The notes under the pieces: model-generated
The model's database searches: none
What the model saw: only the letters and a program-made list of their open reading frames with translations
Told to the model about the DNA's origin: nothing
Part shown: in pieces, positions 1 to 9,423 of the stretch
How positions within the stretch are numbered: the first letter of the stretch is position 1
How the letters are laid out: each line of letters begins with the position of its first letter
Made by a program: the position numbers and the translations under genes
Assembly (NCBI RefSeq): GCF_001636055.1
Contig: NZ_CP011789.1
Coordinates: 4,464,001-4,528,000, forward strand
Direction of reading: 5' to 3'
Length of the DNA stretch: 64,000 bases
Origin: Pseudomonas putida
GTDB taxonomy: Bacteria > Pseudomonadota > Gammaproteobacteria > Pseudomonadales > Pseudomonadaceae

Positions 1-1
1 C

Positions 2-190
2 ACCCTCACCTACTCCTTCGTCGAAGCGCTGCAGGCCAGCCATCCGGGCTATATCGTCCGCGCACTGGGCGGCGCCTTCTTCGCCTCGGGCATGCTGCTG
101 ATGGCCTACAACGTGCTGCGCACGGTACGCGCTGCCAATCCGGCGCAGGCCGATGAAGCCGCCAAGATCGTCGTCGTGGGAGCGCACTGA
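2..190 (+). CDS. ccoN: cbb3-type cytochrome c oxidase subunit I, C-terminal end (partial)
   Basis: This is the last 62 codons of an open frame entering from the left edge. It encodes a final hydrophobic helix (roughly [22 protein letters not shown], rich in Gly/Ala/Leu) followed by a short charged cytoplasmic tail. CcoN is the catalytic haem-copper subunit of the high-affinity terminal oxidase in the inner membrane. The identification rests on position, because the stop codon overlaps the ccoO start by one base (TGATG), which is the standard ccoNOQP arrangement. The haem and CuB ligands lie outside the window and cannot be checked. Confidence 0.9.
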   Translation, partial: TLTYSFVEALQASHPGYIVRALGGAFFASGMLLMAYNVLRTVRAANPAQADEAAKIVVVGAH

Positions 191-798
191 TGAAGCATGA
201 AGCAGTCGAGAAGAACATAGGCCTGCTGGCCTTCTTCATGGTCATCGCCGTGAGCATCGGCGGCCTGACGCAAATCGTCCCGCTGTTCTTCCAGGACGTC
301 ACCAACAAGCCGGTCGAGGGCATGAAGCCGCGCACCGCGCTGGAGGTCGAAGGGCGCGACATCTACATCCGCGAAGGCTGCGTAGGCTGCCATTCGCAGA
401 TGATCCGTCCGTTCCGTGCCGAGACCGAACGCTATGGCCACTACTCGGTGGCCGGTGAAAGCGTGTGGGACCACCCCTTCCTCTGGGGCTCCAAGCGCAC
501 CGGCCCGGACCTGGCCCGCGTCGGCGGACGCTACTCCGACGACTGGCACCGCGCGCACCTGTACAACCCGCGCAACGTGGTGCCGGAATCGAAGATGCCC
601 GCTTACCCATGGCTGGTGGAAAACCACCTCGATGGCAAGGATACGGCCAAGAAGCTCGAAGTGCTGCGCACCCTCGGCACGCCCTACACCGACGAAGACA
701 TCGCCGGTGCCCGCGATGCGGTCAAGGGCAAGACCGAGATGGACGCCCTGGTGGCGTACCTGCAAGGCCTTGGCACCCTCATCAAGAGCAAACGGTGA
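190..798 (+). CDS. ccoO: cbb3-type cytochrome c oxidase subunit II (mono-haem)
   Basis: CcoO is the membrane-anchored mono-haem cytochrome c subunit that passes electrons towards CcoN. The 202-residue product has one N-terminal membrane anchor (about residues 11-33) and a single haem c site CVGCH at 64-68 within the typical [15 protein letters not shown] context. The length matches the family. The start overlaps the ccoN stop by one base, so translation is probably coupled. The haem is attached on the periplasmic side and depends on the Ccm proteins encoded further along in this window. Confidence 0.97.
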   Translation: MKHEAVEKNIGLLAFFMVIAVSIGGLTQIVPLFFQDVTNKPVEGMKPRTALEVEGRDIYIREGCVGCHSQMIRPFRAETERYGHYSVAGESVWDHPFLWGSKRTGPDLARVGGRYSDDWHRAHLYNPRNVVPESKMPAYPWLVENHLDGKDTAKKLEVLRTLGTPYTDEDIAGARDAVKGKTEMDALVAYLQGLGTLIKSKR

Positions 799-803
799 CG
801 CTG

Positions 804-1001
804 ATGGATATCGGGATGATTCGCGGCCTGGGCACCGTCGTCGTGCTGGTGGCCTTCGTGGGCCTGGCGCTGTGGGTGTTCAGCCCGCGGCGCAAGAAGG
901 ATTTCGACGAGGCCACGCAACTGCCCTTCGCGGATGATCCCGAGGCCAGCCGGCATGTCGAGCACGCGCAAAAGAATGCTTCTGGGAGCAAACAACAATG
1001 A
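804..1001 (+). CDS. ccoQ: cbb3-type oxidase subunit CcoQ
   Basis: This 65-residue protein has one membrane helix (about 8-27, [19 protein letters not shown]) followed by RRKKDFDEA and an acidic tail, which is the usual CcoQ pattern. CcoQ is a small non-haem subunit that stabilises the CcoNOP complex. It starts five bases after the ccoO stop and its stop overlaps the ccoP start by four bases (ATGA). An upstream in-frame extension exists but reads through ccoO in another frame, so I chose the ATG at 804. Confidence 0.93.
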   Translation: MDIGMIRGLGTVVVLVAFVGLALWVFSPRRKKDFDEATQLPFADDPEASRHVEHAQKNASGSKQQ

Positions 1002-1978
1002 CAACCTTCTGGAGTCTGTACGTCACCGTCCTGACCCTGGGCACCATCTTCGCCTTGACCTGGCTGCTGCTGTCGACCCGCAAGGGCCAGCGCGAAGAGA
1101 TCACCGATGAAACCGTCGGCCATGCGTTCGACGGTATCGAGGAGTACGACAACCCGCTGCCCAAATGGTGGTTCTGGCTGTTCGTCGGCACCATCGTCTT
1201 CGCCCTCGGCTACCTGGCGCTGTATCCGGGCCTGGGCAACTGGAAAGGCATCCTGCCAGGCTATACGTACCTGGATAACGACAAGCAGACCGAATTCAGC
1301 AATGGCCAGTCGGGCTGGACCGGCGTGCACGAATGGGAAAAGGAAATGGCCAAGGCCGATGCCCGCTTCGGGCCGATCTTCGCCAAGTTCGCGGCCATGC
1401 CGCTGGAAGACGTCGCCAAGGATCCGCAGGCCCTCAAGATGGGCGCACGCCTGTTCGCCTCCAACTGCTCGGTGTGCCATGGTTCGGACGCCAAGGGAGC
1501 GTACGGCTTCCCCAACCTGACCGACAGCGACTGGCGCTGGGGCGGCGAACCGGAAACCATCAAGACCACCATCATGAATGGCCGTCATGGTGTGATGCCG
1601 GCCTGGGCCGAGGTGATCGGCGAGCAGGGCGTGGCGGACGTTGCCGCCTTCGTGCTGACCAACCTGGACGGGCGCAGCCTGCCCGAGGGCATCAAGGCCG
1701 ACGCGGCCAACGGGCAGAAACTCTTCGCCGCCAACTGCGTGGCCTGCCACGGCCCTGAAGGCAAGGGCACCCCCGCCATGGGCGCACCCAACCTGACTCA
1801 CCCGCAGGCGTTCATCTACGGCTCGAGCTTCGCCCAGCTGCAGCAGACCATTCGTTACGGTCGCCAGGGACAGATGCCCGCCCAGGCTGAAATCCAGGGC
1901 AACGACAAGGTGCACCTGCTGGCGGCTTATGTGTACAGCCTGTCGCAGCAGGCGGAGCCGACTCAACCAGCTGAGTAA
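998..1978 (+). CDS. ccoP: cbb3-type cytochrome c oxidase subunit III (di-haem)
   Basis: CcoP is the di-haem cytochrome c subunit that accepts electrons from soluble c-type cytochromes and feeds CcoO. The 326-residue product has two N-terminal membrane helices (about 8-26 and 57-75) and two haem-binding motifs, CSVCH at 157-161 and CVACH at 247-251, each with a downstream methionine-containing segment. Its start overlaps ccoQ by four bases. It ends the structural operon and is followed by a REP pair. Confidence 0.97.
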   Translation: MTTFWSLYVTVLTLGTIFALTWLLLSTRKGQREEITDETVGHAFDGIEEYDNPLPKWWFWLFVGTIVFALGYLALYPGLGNWKGILPGYTYLDNDKQTEFSNGQSGWTGVHEWEKEMAKADARFGPIFAKFAAMPLEDVAKDPQALKMGARLFASNCSVCHGSDAKGAYGFPNLTDSDWRWGGEPETIKTTIMNGRHGVMPAWAEVIGEQGVADVAAFVLTNLDGRSLPEGIKADAANGQKLFAANCVACHGPEGKGTPAMGAPNLTHPQAFIYGSSFAQLQQTIRYGRQGQMPAQAEIQGNDKVHLLAAYVYSLSQQAEPTQPAE

Positions 1979-1987
1979 GCCTGGGCT

Positions 1988-2066
1988 GGCCTCATCGCGG
2001 GACAAGCCCGCCCCCACAAGGCTGGTGCAGTACTTGTAGGAGCGGGCTTGCCCGCGATGAGGCCGG
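1988..2066. repeat. REP pair (inverted) downstream of ccoP
   Basis: Two copies of the Pseudomonas REP palindrome lie in opposite orientation: one reads CTCATCGCGGGACAAGCCCG and the other GAGCGGGCTTGCCCGCGATG. The first copy carries a small variation (GGGACAAGCCC). The pair sits between the oxidase structural genes and the assembly operon, where such elements often protect the upstream mRNA end. Confidence 0.9.
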
Positions 2067-2081
2067 CAAATGCACCACTGG

Positions 2082-2095
2082 CTGACCTGGATCAA
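2082..2095 (+). promoter_or_regulatory. Anr (FNR-type) box upstream of ccoG
   Basis: CTGACCTGGATCAA matches the Anr/FNR consensus TTGAT-N4-ATCAA in 8 of 10 positions, with the second half perfect. It lies about 175 bases ahead of ccoG, which leaves room for a leader. It suggests that the assembly operon is induced at low oxygen together with the oxidase. Anr itself is encoded at 9424-10158. Confidence 0.65.
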
Positions 2096-2268
2096 TTGAC
2101 ACTCGCCATAACACGATTCAAACGACCACCCAACGCGACTAAACGTCGCAGCCAAGCCCTACCCTGCCATCACAGGCGTATCATGGGCCGCAGAGCGCCA
2201 ACACAGGCGCGCGACCACGGCCGGCATGCACTGGCCCTGGCATTTCTCCACTGCCGTGGGACTTGATG

Positions 2269-3684
2269 ATGAGCAAGCAGATTCCGGTACATGACGTCAC
2301 CCCGCCTGCCAACAAAGGAAAGGATTCCGTCGACCTCTACGCCTCTCGAGAGAAAATCTATACCCGCGCCTTCACCGGCGTGTTCCGCAGGTTGCGCATG
2401 GTCGGCGGCGCATTGCTGTTCCTGCTCTACTTCGGCACCGTATGGTTGAACTGGGGCGGGCACCAGGCCGTCTGGTGGAACCTGCCCGAACGCAAGTTCT
2501 ACATCTTCGGCGCCACCATCTGGCCGCAGGACTTCATCCTGCTGTCGGGCATCCTCATCGTCGCCGCCTTCGGCCTGTTCTTCATCACCGTGTACGCAGG
2601 CCGTGTCTGGTGTGGCTACACCTGCCCGCAGAGCGTGTGGACCTGGATCTTCATGTGGTGCGAAAAAGTCACCGAGGGCGACCGCAACCAGCGCATGAAG
2701 CTCGACAAGGCGCCCATGAGCGGCAACAAGTTCCTGCGCAAGCTGGCCAAGCACAGCCTGTGGCTGCTGATCGGCTTCGTCACCGGCCTGACCTTCGTGG
2801 GTTACTTCTCGCCAATCCGCGAACTGGCCATCGAATTCTTCACCGGCCAGGCCGATGGCTGGGCCTATTTCTGGGTCGGCTTCTTCACCCTCGCCACCTA
2901 TGGCAACGCCGGCTGGCTGCGCGAACAGGTGTGCGTGTACATGTGCCCCTACGCGCGCTTCCAGAGCGTGATGTTCGACAAGGACACGCTGATCGTCTCC
3001 TACGACCCACGCCGCGGCGAAGCCCGTGGCCCGCGCAAGAAAGGCGTCGACTATAAAGCCCAGGGCCTGGGCGACTGCATCGACTGCACGATGTGCGTGC
3101 AGGTCTGCCCCACCGGCATCGACATCCGCGACGGCCTGCAGATCGAATGCATCGGCTGCGCCGCATGCATCGACGCCTGCGACGGCATCATGGACAAGAT
3201 GGACTACCCGCGCGGGCTGATCAGCTACACCACCGAGCACAATCTTTCCGGGCAGAAGACCCACATGCTGCGCCCGCGCCTGATTGGCTACGCCCTGGTG
3301 CTGCTGGTGATGATCGGTGCACTGGCCACCGCCTTCGCCACCCGCTCGCTGGTCGGCTTCGACGTCAGCAAGGACCGCGTGCTGTACCGCGAGAACGCCC
3401 AAGGCTGGATCGAGAACGTCTACAGCCTCAAGGTGATGAACAAGGACCAGCGCGACCACGTCTACGTGCTCGATGCCGCCGGCCTGCCTGGCCTGCAGCT
3501 GTCCGGGCAACGCGAGATCCGCGTGGCCGCAGGCGACATCGTAAGCCTGCCGGTGCAGCTGTCGGTCGCCCCCGAGAAACTGCCCTCGAGCACCAACGAC
3601 ATCACCTTCATCCTCAAGGATGCCGACGACAACGGCACCCAGGTTGAAGCCAAGAGCCGCTTCATCGGCCCACAGATCCGCTGA
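2269..3684 (+). CDS. ccoG: cytochrome c oxidase accessory protein CcoG (FixG family)
   Basis: CcoG is a membrane-bound iron-sulfur protein; in the family it acts as a cupric reductase during copper loading of cbb3 oxidase. The roughly 471-residue product has several membrane helices, a CGYTCPQ motif after helix 2, and two ferredoxin-like clusters of cysteines (CIDCTMCVQVCP and CIGCAACIDAC) at about residues 265-305, followed by another helix and a periplasmic immunoglobulin-like tail. Three start codons run together (TTG 2263, ATG 2266, ATG 2269). I prefer 2269 because a GGGA lies seven bases ahead. Confidence 0.95.
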   Translation: MSKQIPVHDVTPPANKGKDSVDLYASREKIYTRAFTGVFRRLRMVGGALLFLLYFGTVWLNWGGHQAVWWNLPERKFYIFGATIWPQDFILLSGILIVAAFGLFFITVYAGRVWCGYTCPQSVWTWIFMWCEKVTEGDRNQRMKLDKAPMSGNKFLRKLAKHSLWLLIGFVTGLTFVGYFSPIRELAIEFFTGQADGWAYFWVGFFTLATYGNAGWLREQVCVYMCPYARFQSVMFDKDTLIVSYDPRRGEARGPRKKGVDYKAQGLGDCIDCTMCVQVCPTGIDIRDGLQIECIGCAACIDACDGIMDKMDYPRGLISYTTEHNLSGQKTHMLRPRLIGYALVLLVMIGALATAFATRSLVGFDVSKDRVLYRENAQGWIENVYSLKVMNKDQRDHVYVLDAAGLPGLQLSGQREIRVAAGDIVSLPVQLSVAPEKLPSSTNDITFILKDADDNGTQVEAKSRFIGPQIR

Positions 3685-3699
3685 GAGAGACGTTCGACA

Positions 3700-4230
3700 A
3701 TGACTGCCGCCACCGCCAACAGCCCCTGGTACAAGCACCTCTGGCCCTGGATCATCATCGGCATCCTCACCACCTCGGTGTGCCTGAGCCTGACCATGGT
3801 CAGCATCGCCGTGCGCAACCCGGACAACCTGGTCAACGACAACTACTACGAGGCAGGCAAAGGCATCAACCGCTCGCTGGACCGCGAGCTGTTGGCCCAG
3901 ACGCTTGGTCTCAAGGCCAGCGTGCATCTGGACGACCTGACCGGCGAGGTGGAACTGCGCCTGACCGGCAACAGCGATCCGCAGACCCTGGAGCTGAACC
4001 TGATTTCGCCGACCCAGCCGGACAAGGACCGCAAGGTCCAGCTTGCCCGTAGCGAAACCGGGCGCTATGTCGGCCAGCTCGACGACAAGGTCGAAGGCCG
4101 ACGCTTCGTCGAGTTGCTGGGTACCGAGAACGGCCAGGTATGGCGCCTGTTCGAGGAAGAGAAGGTCGAGCATGGCGTGACCTTGCAGTTGGGCGACGAA
4201 GCCCTGCAAGGCGCCGAGCATCAAGAATGA
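3700..4230 (+). CDS. ccoH: cbb3 oxidase assembly protein CcoH (FixH family)
   Basis: CcoH is a single-span inner-membrane protein needed for a stable cbb3 complex, and it interacts with CcoI and the oxidase. The 176-residue product has one helix at about residues 13-33 (WPWIIIGILTTSVCLSLTMV) and the family motif NPDNLVNDNYYEAGKGIN just after it, followed by a periplasmic beta-rich domain. It begins 15 bases after ccoG and so belongs to the same operon. Confidence 0.94.
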   Translation: MTAATANSPWYKHLWPWIIIGILTTSVCLSLTMVSIAVRNPDNLVNDNYYEAGKGINRSLDRELLAQTLGLKASVHLDDLTGEVELRLTGNSDPQTLELNLISPTQPDKDRKVQLARSETGRYVGQLDDKVEGRRFVELLGTENGQVWRLFEEEKVEHGVTLQLGDEALQGAEHQE

Positions 4231-4252
4231 ACCGCTGCAACAGCACCGACCC

Positions 4253-4342
4253 CGTGGGAGCGGGCTTGCCCCGCGATAGCGTCAGCCCAGGCAATGATGT
4301 TGTCCAGGTGATCGCCATCGCGGGGCAAGCCCGCTCCCACAG
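4253..4342. repeat. REP pair (inverted) between ccoH and ccoI
   Basis: Two oppositely oriented copies (GTGGGAGCGGGCTTGCCCCG and CGGGGCAAGCCCGCTCCCAC) form a long imperfect hairpin. The pair lies inside what is otherwise a continuous cco assembly operon, so it may reduce or decouple ccoI-ccoS expression relative to ccoGH. Confidence 0.9.
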
Positions 4343-4378
4343 GTTTTGCGCTGTTGCCCACGGCCAGGCATGACCCCG

Positions 4379-6823
4379 ATGACTCAACCCACTCCCTGCT
4401 ACCACTGCGCCCTGCCCGTCCCCGCCGGCAACCGCTTCAGCACCGTGGTACTCGGCCAGCCCCGGCAGTTCTGCTGCCCTGGCTGCCAGGCAGTCGCCGA
4501 AGCCATCGTCGCAGGCGGGCTCGAGCACTATTACCAGCACCGCAGCGAGACCAGTGCCAACCCCGAGGCACTGCCGCGGCAGTTGCAGGACGAACTGGCG
4601 CTGTACGACCGTGCCGACGTCCAGCAGAACTTCGTGCAGCACCAGGGCGCCCTGGCCGAAACCACCTTGATGATCGAAGGCATCAGTTGCGCGGCCTGCG
4701 GCTGGCTGATCGAGAAGCACCTGCGTAATCTCGAAGGCGTTGGCGAGGCGCGCCTGAACCTGTCCAACCACCGCCTGCACGTCAGCTGGAACGACGGGCA
4801 ACTGCCGCTCTCGCGGCTGATCGCCGAACTGCGCGGCATCGGCTACGCCGCCCACCCCTACCAGCCCGACCAGGCCGCCGAGCAACTGGCCCGGGAAAAC
4901 CGCACGGCGCTGCGACGGCTCGGCGTAGCGGGCCTGCTGTGGTTCCAGGCGATGATGGCGACCATGGCGACCTGGCCGGAATTCAACATCGACCTGTCGC
5001 CCGAACTGCACACCATCCTGCGCTGGGTCGCGCTGTTCCTGACCACGCCGATCGTGTTCTACAGCTGCGCACCGTTCTTCAAAGGGGCTGCTCGTGACCT
5101 GCGCACCCGCCATCTGACAATGGATGTCTCGGTATCGCTGGCCATCGCCCTGGCCTATGGCGCCGGGATCTGGACCGCAATCACCGGCAGCGGCGAGCTG
5201 TACTTCGATACCGTGGGCATGTTCGCCCTGTTCCTGCTCACCGGCCGCTACCTGGAGCGGCGCGCCCGCGAACGCACGGCAGCGGCTACCGCGCAACTGG
5301 TCAACCTGCTGCCGGCCTCGTGCCTGCGCCTCGACGAGCAGGGGCGTGCCGAACGCATCCTGCTGGCCGAGCTGGTCCGCGGCGATCATGTGCAGGTCCT
5401 GCCGGGCGCGGTGATTCCCGCTGACGGTCGTATCCTCGAAGGCCGTTCGAGCATCGACGAATCGCTGCTCACCGGTGAATACCTGCCCCAGGCCCGACGG
5501 GCTGGCGACCGGGTCACCGGTGGCACGCTCAACGTCGAGAGCGCCTTGACCGTAGAGGTCGACGCCCTCGGCCAGGATTCGCGCCTGTCGGCCATCGTGC
5601 GCCTGCTCGAACGCGCACAGTCGGAAAAGCCACGCCTGGCGCAGATTGCCGACCGCGCCTCGCAGTGGTTCCTGTTGTTCAGCCTGGCTGCGGCGCTGGC
5701 CATCGGCCTGTGGTGGTGGCACCTCGATGCCGAGCGCGCGTTCTGGATCGTCCTGGCGATGCTGGTCGCGACTTGCCCCTGCGCGCTCTCGCTCGCCACC
5801 CCGACCGCCCTGACCACGGCCACCGGTACCCTGCACAAACTTGGCCTGCTGGTGACCCGCGGCCACGTGCTCGAAGGGCTGAACCAGATCGACACCGTGG
5901 TGTTCGACAAGACCGGCACCCTGACCGAAGGACGCCTGGCCCTGCGCAGCATCCGCCCGCTGGGCAGCCTTGCGCCTGACCGCTGCCTGGCCCTGGCAGC
6001 CGCCCTGGAGAACCGCTCGGAACATCCCATCGCCCGTGCCTTCGGCCACAGTGCCGAACCTGCCGACGATGTCCAGGCCGTACCTGGGCTGGGCCTTGAG
6101 GGCCAGGTCGACCAGCAGCGGCTGCGCATCGGGCAGGCCGCCTTCGTCTGCGCCCTGAGCGGCGCCGAAGTGCCGGCGGTACCCGAGCCCCGCGGGCAGT
6201 GGCTGCTCCTGGGTGACCGCATGGGCCCCCTGGCCTGGTTCGGCCTTGACGATCGCCTGCGTGACGATGCCAGCGAGTTGCTGGCCGCGTGCAGGACGCG
6301 CGGGTGGCAGACCTTGCTGCTGTCGGGCGACAGCTCGCCGATGGTCGGGGAAGTCGCCGCGCAACTGGGCATCGACCAGGCCATCGGCGGCCTGCGTCCG
6401 GACGACAAGCTGGCCCGGGTCAAGGCCCTGCAGAGCGAAGGACGCAAGGTGCTGATGCTCGGTGACGGCGTCAACGACGTGCCGGTGCTGGCCGCCGCCG
6501 ACATCAGCATCGCCATGGGCTCGGCCACCGACCTGGCCAAGACCAGCGCTGACGCCGTGCTGCTGTCCAACCGCCTGCAGGCACTGGCACAGGCTTTCGA
6601 CCTGGCGCGCCGCACGCGCCGTAACATCCTCGAGAACCTGCTCTGGGCAACGCTGTACAATGGCCTCATGCTGCCCTTCGCCGCGCTGGGCTGGATCACG
6701 CCGGTGTGGGCGGCGGTCGGCATGTCGGTGAGCTCGCTGATCGTGGTGCTCAATGCCCTGCGCTTGACGCGCATGCCAACCGTGCAGGCTGCTAATGCTG
6801 CCCCTCGTCCCGTCATGGCCTGA
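4379..6823 (+). CDS. ccoI: copper-exporting P1B-type ATPase for cbb3 oxidase assembly
   Basis: CcoI (FixI) moves copper across the inner membrane for insertion into the CcoN CuB site. The roughly 814-residue product shows cysteine-rich N-terminal sites (CYHC at 7-10, CCPGC near 32-36, then the heavy-metal domain motif GISCAAC at 101-107), eight predicted helices, the ion-channel motif CPC (about 466), the phosphorylation motif DKTGT (about 510) and the hinge GDGVND (about 695). An ATG at 4370 is also in frame. I chose 4379 because it begins the conserved MTQPTPCYHC segment. Confidence 0.96.
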   Translation: MTQPTPCYHCALPVPAGNRFSTVVLGQPRQFCCPGCQAVAEAIVAGGLEHYYQHRSETSANPEALPRQLQDELALYDRADVQQNFVQHQGALAETTLMIEGISCAACGWLIEKHLRNLEGVGEARLNLSNHRLHVSWNDGQLPLSRLIAELRGIGYAAHPYQPDQAAEQLARENRTALRRLGVAGLLWFQAMMATMATWPEFNIDLSPELHTILRWVALFLTTPIVFYSCAPFFKGAARDLRTRHLTMDVSVSLAIALAYGAGIWTAITGSGELYFDTVGMFALFLLTGRYLERRARERTAAATAQLVNLLPASCLRLDEQGRAERILLAELVRGDHVQVLPGAVIPADGRILEGRSSIDESLLTGEYLPQARRAGDRVTGGTLNVESALTVEVDALGQDSRLSAIVRLLERAQSEKPRLAQIADRASQWFLLFSLAAALAIGLWWWHLDAERAFWIVLAMLVATCPCALSLATPTALTTATGTLHKLGLLVTRGHVLEGLNQIDTVVFDKTGTLTEGRLALRSIRPLGSLAPDRCLALAAALENRSEHPIARAFGHSAEPADDVQAVPGLGLEGQVDQQRLRIGQAAFVCALSGAEVPAVPEPRGQWLLLGDRMGPLAWFGLDDRLRDDASELLAACRTRGWQTLLLSGDSSPMVGEVAAQLGIDQAIGGLRPDDKLARVKALQSEGRKVLMLGDGVNDVPVLAAADISIAMGSATDLAKTSADAVLLSNRLQALAQAFDLARRTRRNILENLLWATLYNGLMLPFAALGWITPVWAAVGMSVSSLIVVLNALRLTRMPTVQAANAAPRPVMA

Positions 6824-6836
6824 GCAGGAATCGCCG

Positions 6837-7058
6837 ATGCCCGCCCTCTATGTGATGATCCCCGCCGCCCTGCTGCTCGTCGGCGTGGCGGTATACATCT
6901 TCTTCTGGGCCGTGGACAGCGGCCAGTACGATGACCTCGAGGGCCCTGCCCACAGCATCCTGTTCGACGATCAGGACCCGCGCCACCAGGCCGCGGTGAA
7001 ACCCGAAGAAGCCAAGCCCGAACAGCCCGACGACAAGGATCCCACCCCGCGTGTCTGA
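6837..7058 (+). CDS. ccoS: cbb3 oxidase maturation protein CcoS
   Basis: CcoS is a small single-span membrane protein required for cofactor (haem b and copper) insertion into cbb3 oxidase. The 73-residue product begins MPALYVMIPAALLLVG, has one helix at about 4-24 ending in FFWAVDSGQYDDLEGPA (the family signature), and a polar tail. It starts 13 bases after ccoI and its end overlaps the next gene by eight bases, which supports one operon. Confidence 0.94.
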   Translation: MPALYVMIPAALLLVGVAVYIFFWAVDSGQYDDLEGPAHSILFDDQDPRHQAAVKPEEAKPEQPDDKDPTPRV

Positions 7059-7734
7059 CCTGCTCCCGCTGCTCGGTTCCGCCCTGGTGCTCGGCCTGCT
7101 GGGCGGCGGCCACTGCCTGGGCATGTGCGGCGGCCTGATGGGCGCCCTGACCCTGGCCATCCCGCCCGAACAACGCGCCCGCCGCCTGCGCCTGCTGGTC
7201 GCCTACAACCTCGGCCGCGTGCTCAGCTACGCGGCCGCCGGGCTGCTGCTGGGCCTGGCCGGCTGGGCCCTGGCCAGCAGCCCTGCCGCCCAACTGCTGC
7301 GAGTGGTGGCAGCCTTGCTGCTGATCGCCATGGGCTTGTACCTGGCCGGCTGGTGGAGTGGGCTGACCCGGATCGAGGCCCTGGGCCGAGGCTTGTGGCG
7401 ACAAATCCAGCCGTTGGCGTCGCGTCTGCTGCCGGTCTCGAGCCTGCCGCGGGCCCTGCTGCTCGGCGCACTGTGGGGCTGGCTGCCCTGCGGGCTGGTC
7501 TACAGTACCTTGCTGTGGGCGGCGAGCCAGGGCAACGCCGCGCACAGCGCCGCGCTGATGCTGGCATTCGGTATCGGCACCTGGCCAGTGTTGCTGGCCA
7601 CGGGCCTGGCCGCAGAACGGGCCAACGCGCTGCTACGGCGGCGCAGCGTGCGCATGGCGGGCGGAGTGTTGGTGATGCTGTTCGGCCTGTGGACGCTACC
7701 TGGGCCGCACCAGCACTGGCTGATGGGGCATTGA
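7051..7734 (+). CDS. sulfite exporter TauE/SafE family membrane protein linked to cbb3 assembly
   Basis: This 227-residue polytopic protein has about six to seven helices and starts at a GTG that overlaps ccoS. The N-terminal GGGHCLGMCGG motif and a second WGWLPCGLVYS motif place it in the COG2836 branch of the SafE-like family, which is regularly found directly after ccoS. Its substrate is not settled. The paired Cys and His/Met motifs in the membrane and the neighbourhood suggest copper or sulfur handling for oxidase assembly, which is inference. The exporter name is only a family label. Confidence 0.85.
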   Translation: MSDLLPLLGSALVLGLLGGGHCLGMCGGLMGALTLAIPPEQRARRLRLLVAYNLGRVLSYAAAGLLLGLAGWALASSPAAQLLRVVAALLLIAMGLYLAGWWSGLTRIEALGRGLWRQIQPLASRLLPVSSLPRALLLGALWGWLPCGLVYSTLLWAASQGNAAHSAALMLAFGIGTWPVLLATGLAAERANALLRRRSVRMAGGVLVMLFGLWTLPGPHQHWLMGH

Positions 7735-7773
7735 TCGCCTGAGAGTGTTGCACCAGGTGACTGCCGACTCGGC

Positions 7774-7787
7774 TTGATACAAGTCAA
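7774..7787 (+). promoter_or_regulatory. Anr (FNR-type) box upstream of hemN
   Basis: TTGATACAAGTCAA matches TTGAT-N4-ATCAA in 9 of 10 positions. It is centred about 70 bases ahead of the hemN start, a suitable position for activation. Anaerobic hemN expression under Anr control is well established in Pseudomonas. Confidence 0.8.
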
Positions 7788-7849
7788 GACCCCTTCCTAC
7801 AGACATATCTAGACTCCGGGCACTGCTGCTCTATCTGGGGACTGCCCAC

Positions 7850-9232
7850 ATGCTCGACGACCTACGTTGGGATGCCGACCTGATCCGTCGCTACGATCTG
7901 GCCGGACCACGCTACACCTCCTACCCGACCGCCGTGCAATTGCATGGCGAAGTGGGTTCGTTCGACTTGCTGCATGCCCTGCGCGAAAGCCGCCGTGCGG
8001 TGCGCCCGCTGTCGTTGTACGTGCACGTGCCGTTCTGCGCCAACATCTGCTACTACTGCGCCTGCAACAAAGTCATCACCAAAGACCGCGCCCGCGCCGC
8101 GCCCTACCTGCAGCGCCTGGAGCAGGAGATCCAGCTGATCGCCTGTCACCTCGACCCCAAGCAACGGGTCGAACAACTGCATTTCGGCGGTGGCACTCCC
8201 ACCTTTCTCAGCCATGTGGAACTGCGCCAGCTGATGACCTGCCTGCGCCAGCATTTCAACCTGCTGGATGATGATTCGGGTGACTACGGCATCGAGCTCG
8301 ACCCGCGCGAGGCCGACTGGTCGACCATGGGCCTGCTGCGCGAGCTGGGCTTCAACCGTGTCAGCCTCGGCGTGCAGGACCTGGACCCGGCCGTGCAGCG
8401 AGCGATCAACCGCCTGCAGAGCCTGGAGCAGACCCGCGCTCTGGTGGAAGCCGCACGCACCCTGCAATTCCGCTCGGTGAACCTCGACCTGATCTACGGC
8501 CTGCCACGCCAGAGCCCGGAAGGTTTCGCCCGCACCGTCGAGGAGGTGATTCGCCTGCAGCCAGACCGCCTGTCGGTGTTCAACTATGCGCACCTGCCCG
8601 AACGCTTCATGCCCCAGCGACGCATCGACGCCGCCGAGTTGCCAGCCCCGGCCGCCAAGCTGGAAATGCTGCACAACACCATCGAGCAACTCACTGCCGC
8701 CGGCTATCGCTATATCGGCATGGACCACTTCGCCCTGCCCGACGATGAACTGGCCATCGCCCAGGAGGAAGGTACCCTGCAACGCAACTTCCAGGGCTAC
8801 ACCACCCACGGTCATTGCGACCTCGTGGGGCTGGGGGTTTCGGCTATCAGTCAGATCGGCGATCTCTACTGCCAAAACAGCAGCGACCTGAACACCTACC
8901 AGGACACCCTCTCCAGCGCCCAACTGGCGACCCAGCGTGGCCTGCTGTGCAATCAGGATGACCGTGTGCGCAGGGCCGTGATCCAGCAACTGATCTGTCA
9001 TTTCGAACTGGACTTCGAGCAGATCGAGCAGGCTTTCACCCTGGACTTTCGTGGTTACTTCAAAGGGCTCTGGCCGCAACTGCAGGCCATGCAGCGTGAC
9101 GGTCTGATCACTCTCGACAGCCGCGGTATCAAGGTGCTGCCGGCAGGTCGGCTGCTGGTGCGCTCGGTCTGCATGGTGTTCGATGCCTACCTGGACCTGC
9201 ACAATCGCCAACGTTTTTCCCGGGTCATCTAG
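7850..9232 (+). CDS. hemN: oxygen-independent coproporphyrinogen III oxidase (radical SAM)
   Basis: HemN carries out the oxygen-independent oxidative decarboxylation of coproporphyrinogen III to protoporphyrinogen IX in haem synthesis. The 460-residue length fits true HemN. The radical SAM cluster motif lies at residues 63-72 (CANICYYCAC, cysteines 63, 67 and 70), followed by the FGGGTPTFL and GIELDPRE segments. A GGGGA lies ahead of the ATG. It has its own Anr box and sits between the cbb3 assembly genes and anr, consistent with haem supply for low-oxygen respiration. Confidence 0.97.
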   Translation: MLDDLRWDADLIRRYDLAGPRYTSYPTAVQLHGEVGSFDLLHALRESRRAVRPLSLYVHVPFCANICYYCACNKVITKDRARAAPYLQRLEQEIQLIACHLDPKQRVEQLHFGGGTPTFLSHVELRQLMTCLRQHFNLLDDDSGDYGIELDPREADWSTMGLLRELGFNRVSLGVQDLDPAVQRAINRLQSLEQTRALVEAARTLQFRSVNLDLIYGLPRQSPEGFARTVEEVIRLQPDRLSVFNYAHLPERFMPQRRIDAAELPAPAAKLEMLHNTIEQLTAAGYRYIGMDHFALPDDELAIAQEEGTLQRNFQGYTTHGHCDLVGLGVSAISQIGDLYCQNSSDLNTYQDTLSSAQLATQRGLLCNQDDRVRRAVIQQLICHFELDFEQIEQAFTLDFRGYFKGLWPQLQAMQRDGLITLDSRGIKVLPAGRLLVRSVCMVFDAYLDLHNRQRFSRVI

Positions 9233-9423
9233 TCGGTTTTTCCGAGACGTTACACCGCATGGACAGTCCGCCTTGTCAGGCACACCATGGATTGGTAGAA
9301 GGCGCCCGAACTCATCCGCGCAGGGTGCCGCCAAGCCGCACCAAAAAAGTGCAGGCTGGCCTCTAGTCCAGCTGTGGGTTACCCTTACAGCTTATGTGTG
9401 CTTTATCACAAGGATCGAAAGAA

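Noticed and set aside
2170..4224. 684-codon minus-strand frame opposite ccoG and ccoH
   Set aside because: The plus strand has unmistakable iron-sulfur and CcoH motifs. The antisense frame is an Ala/Gly/Val/Asp-rich shadow.
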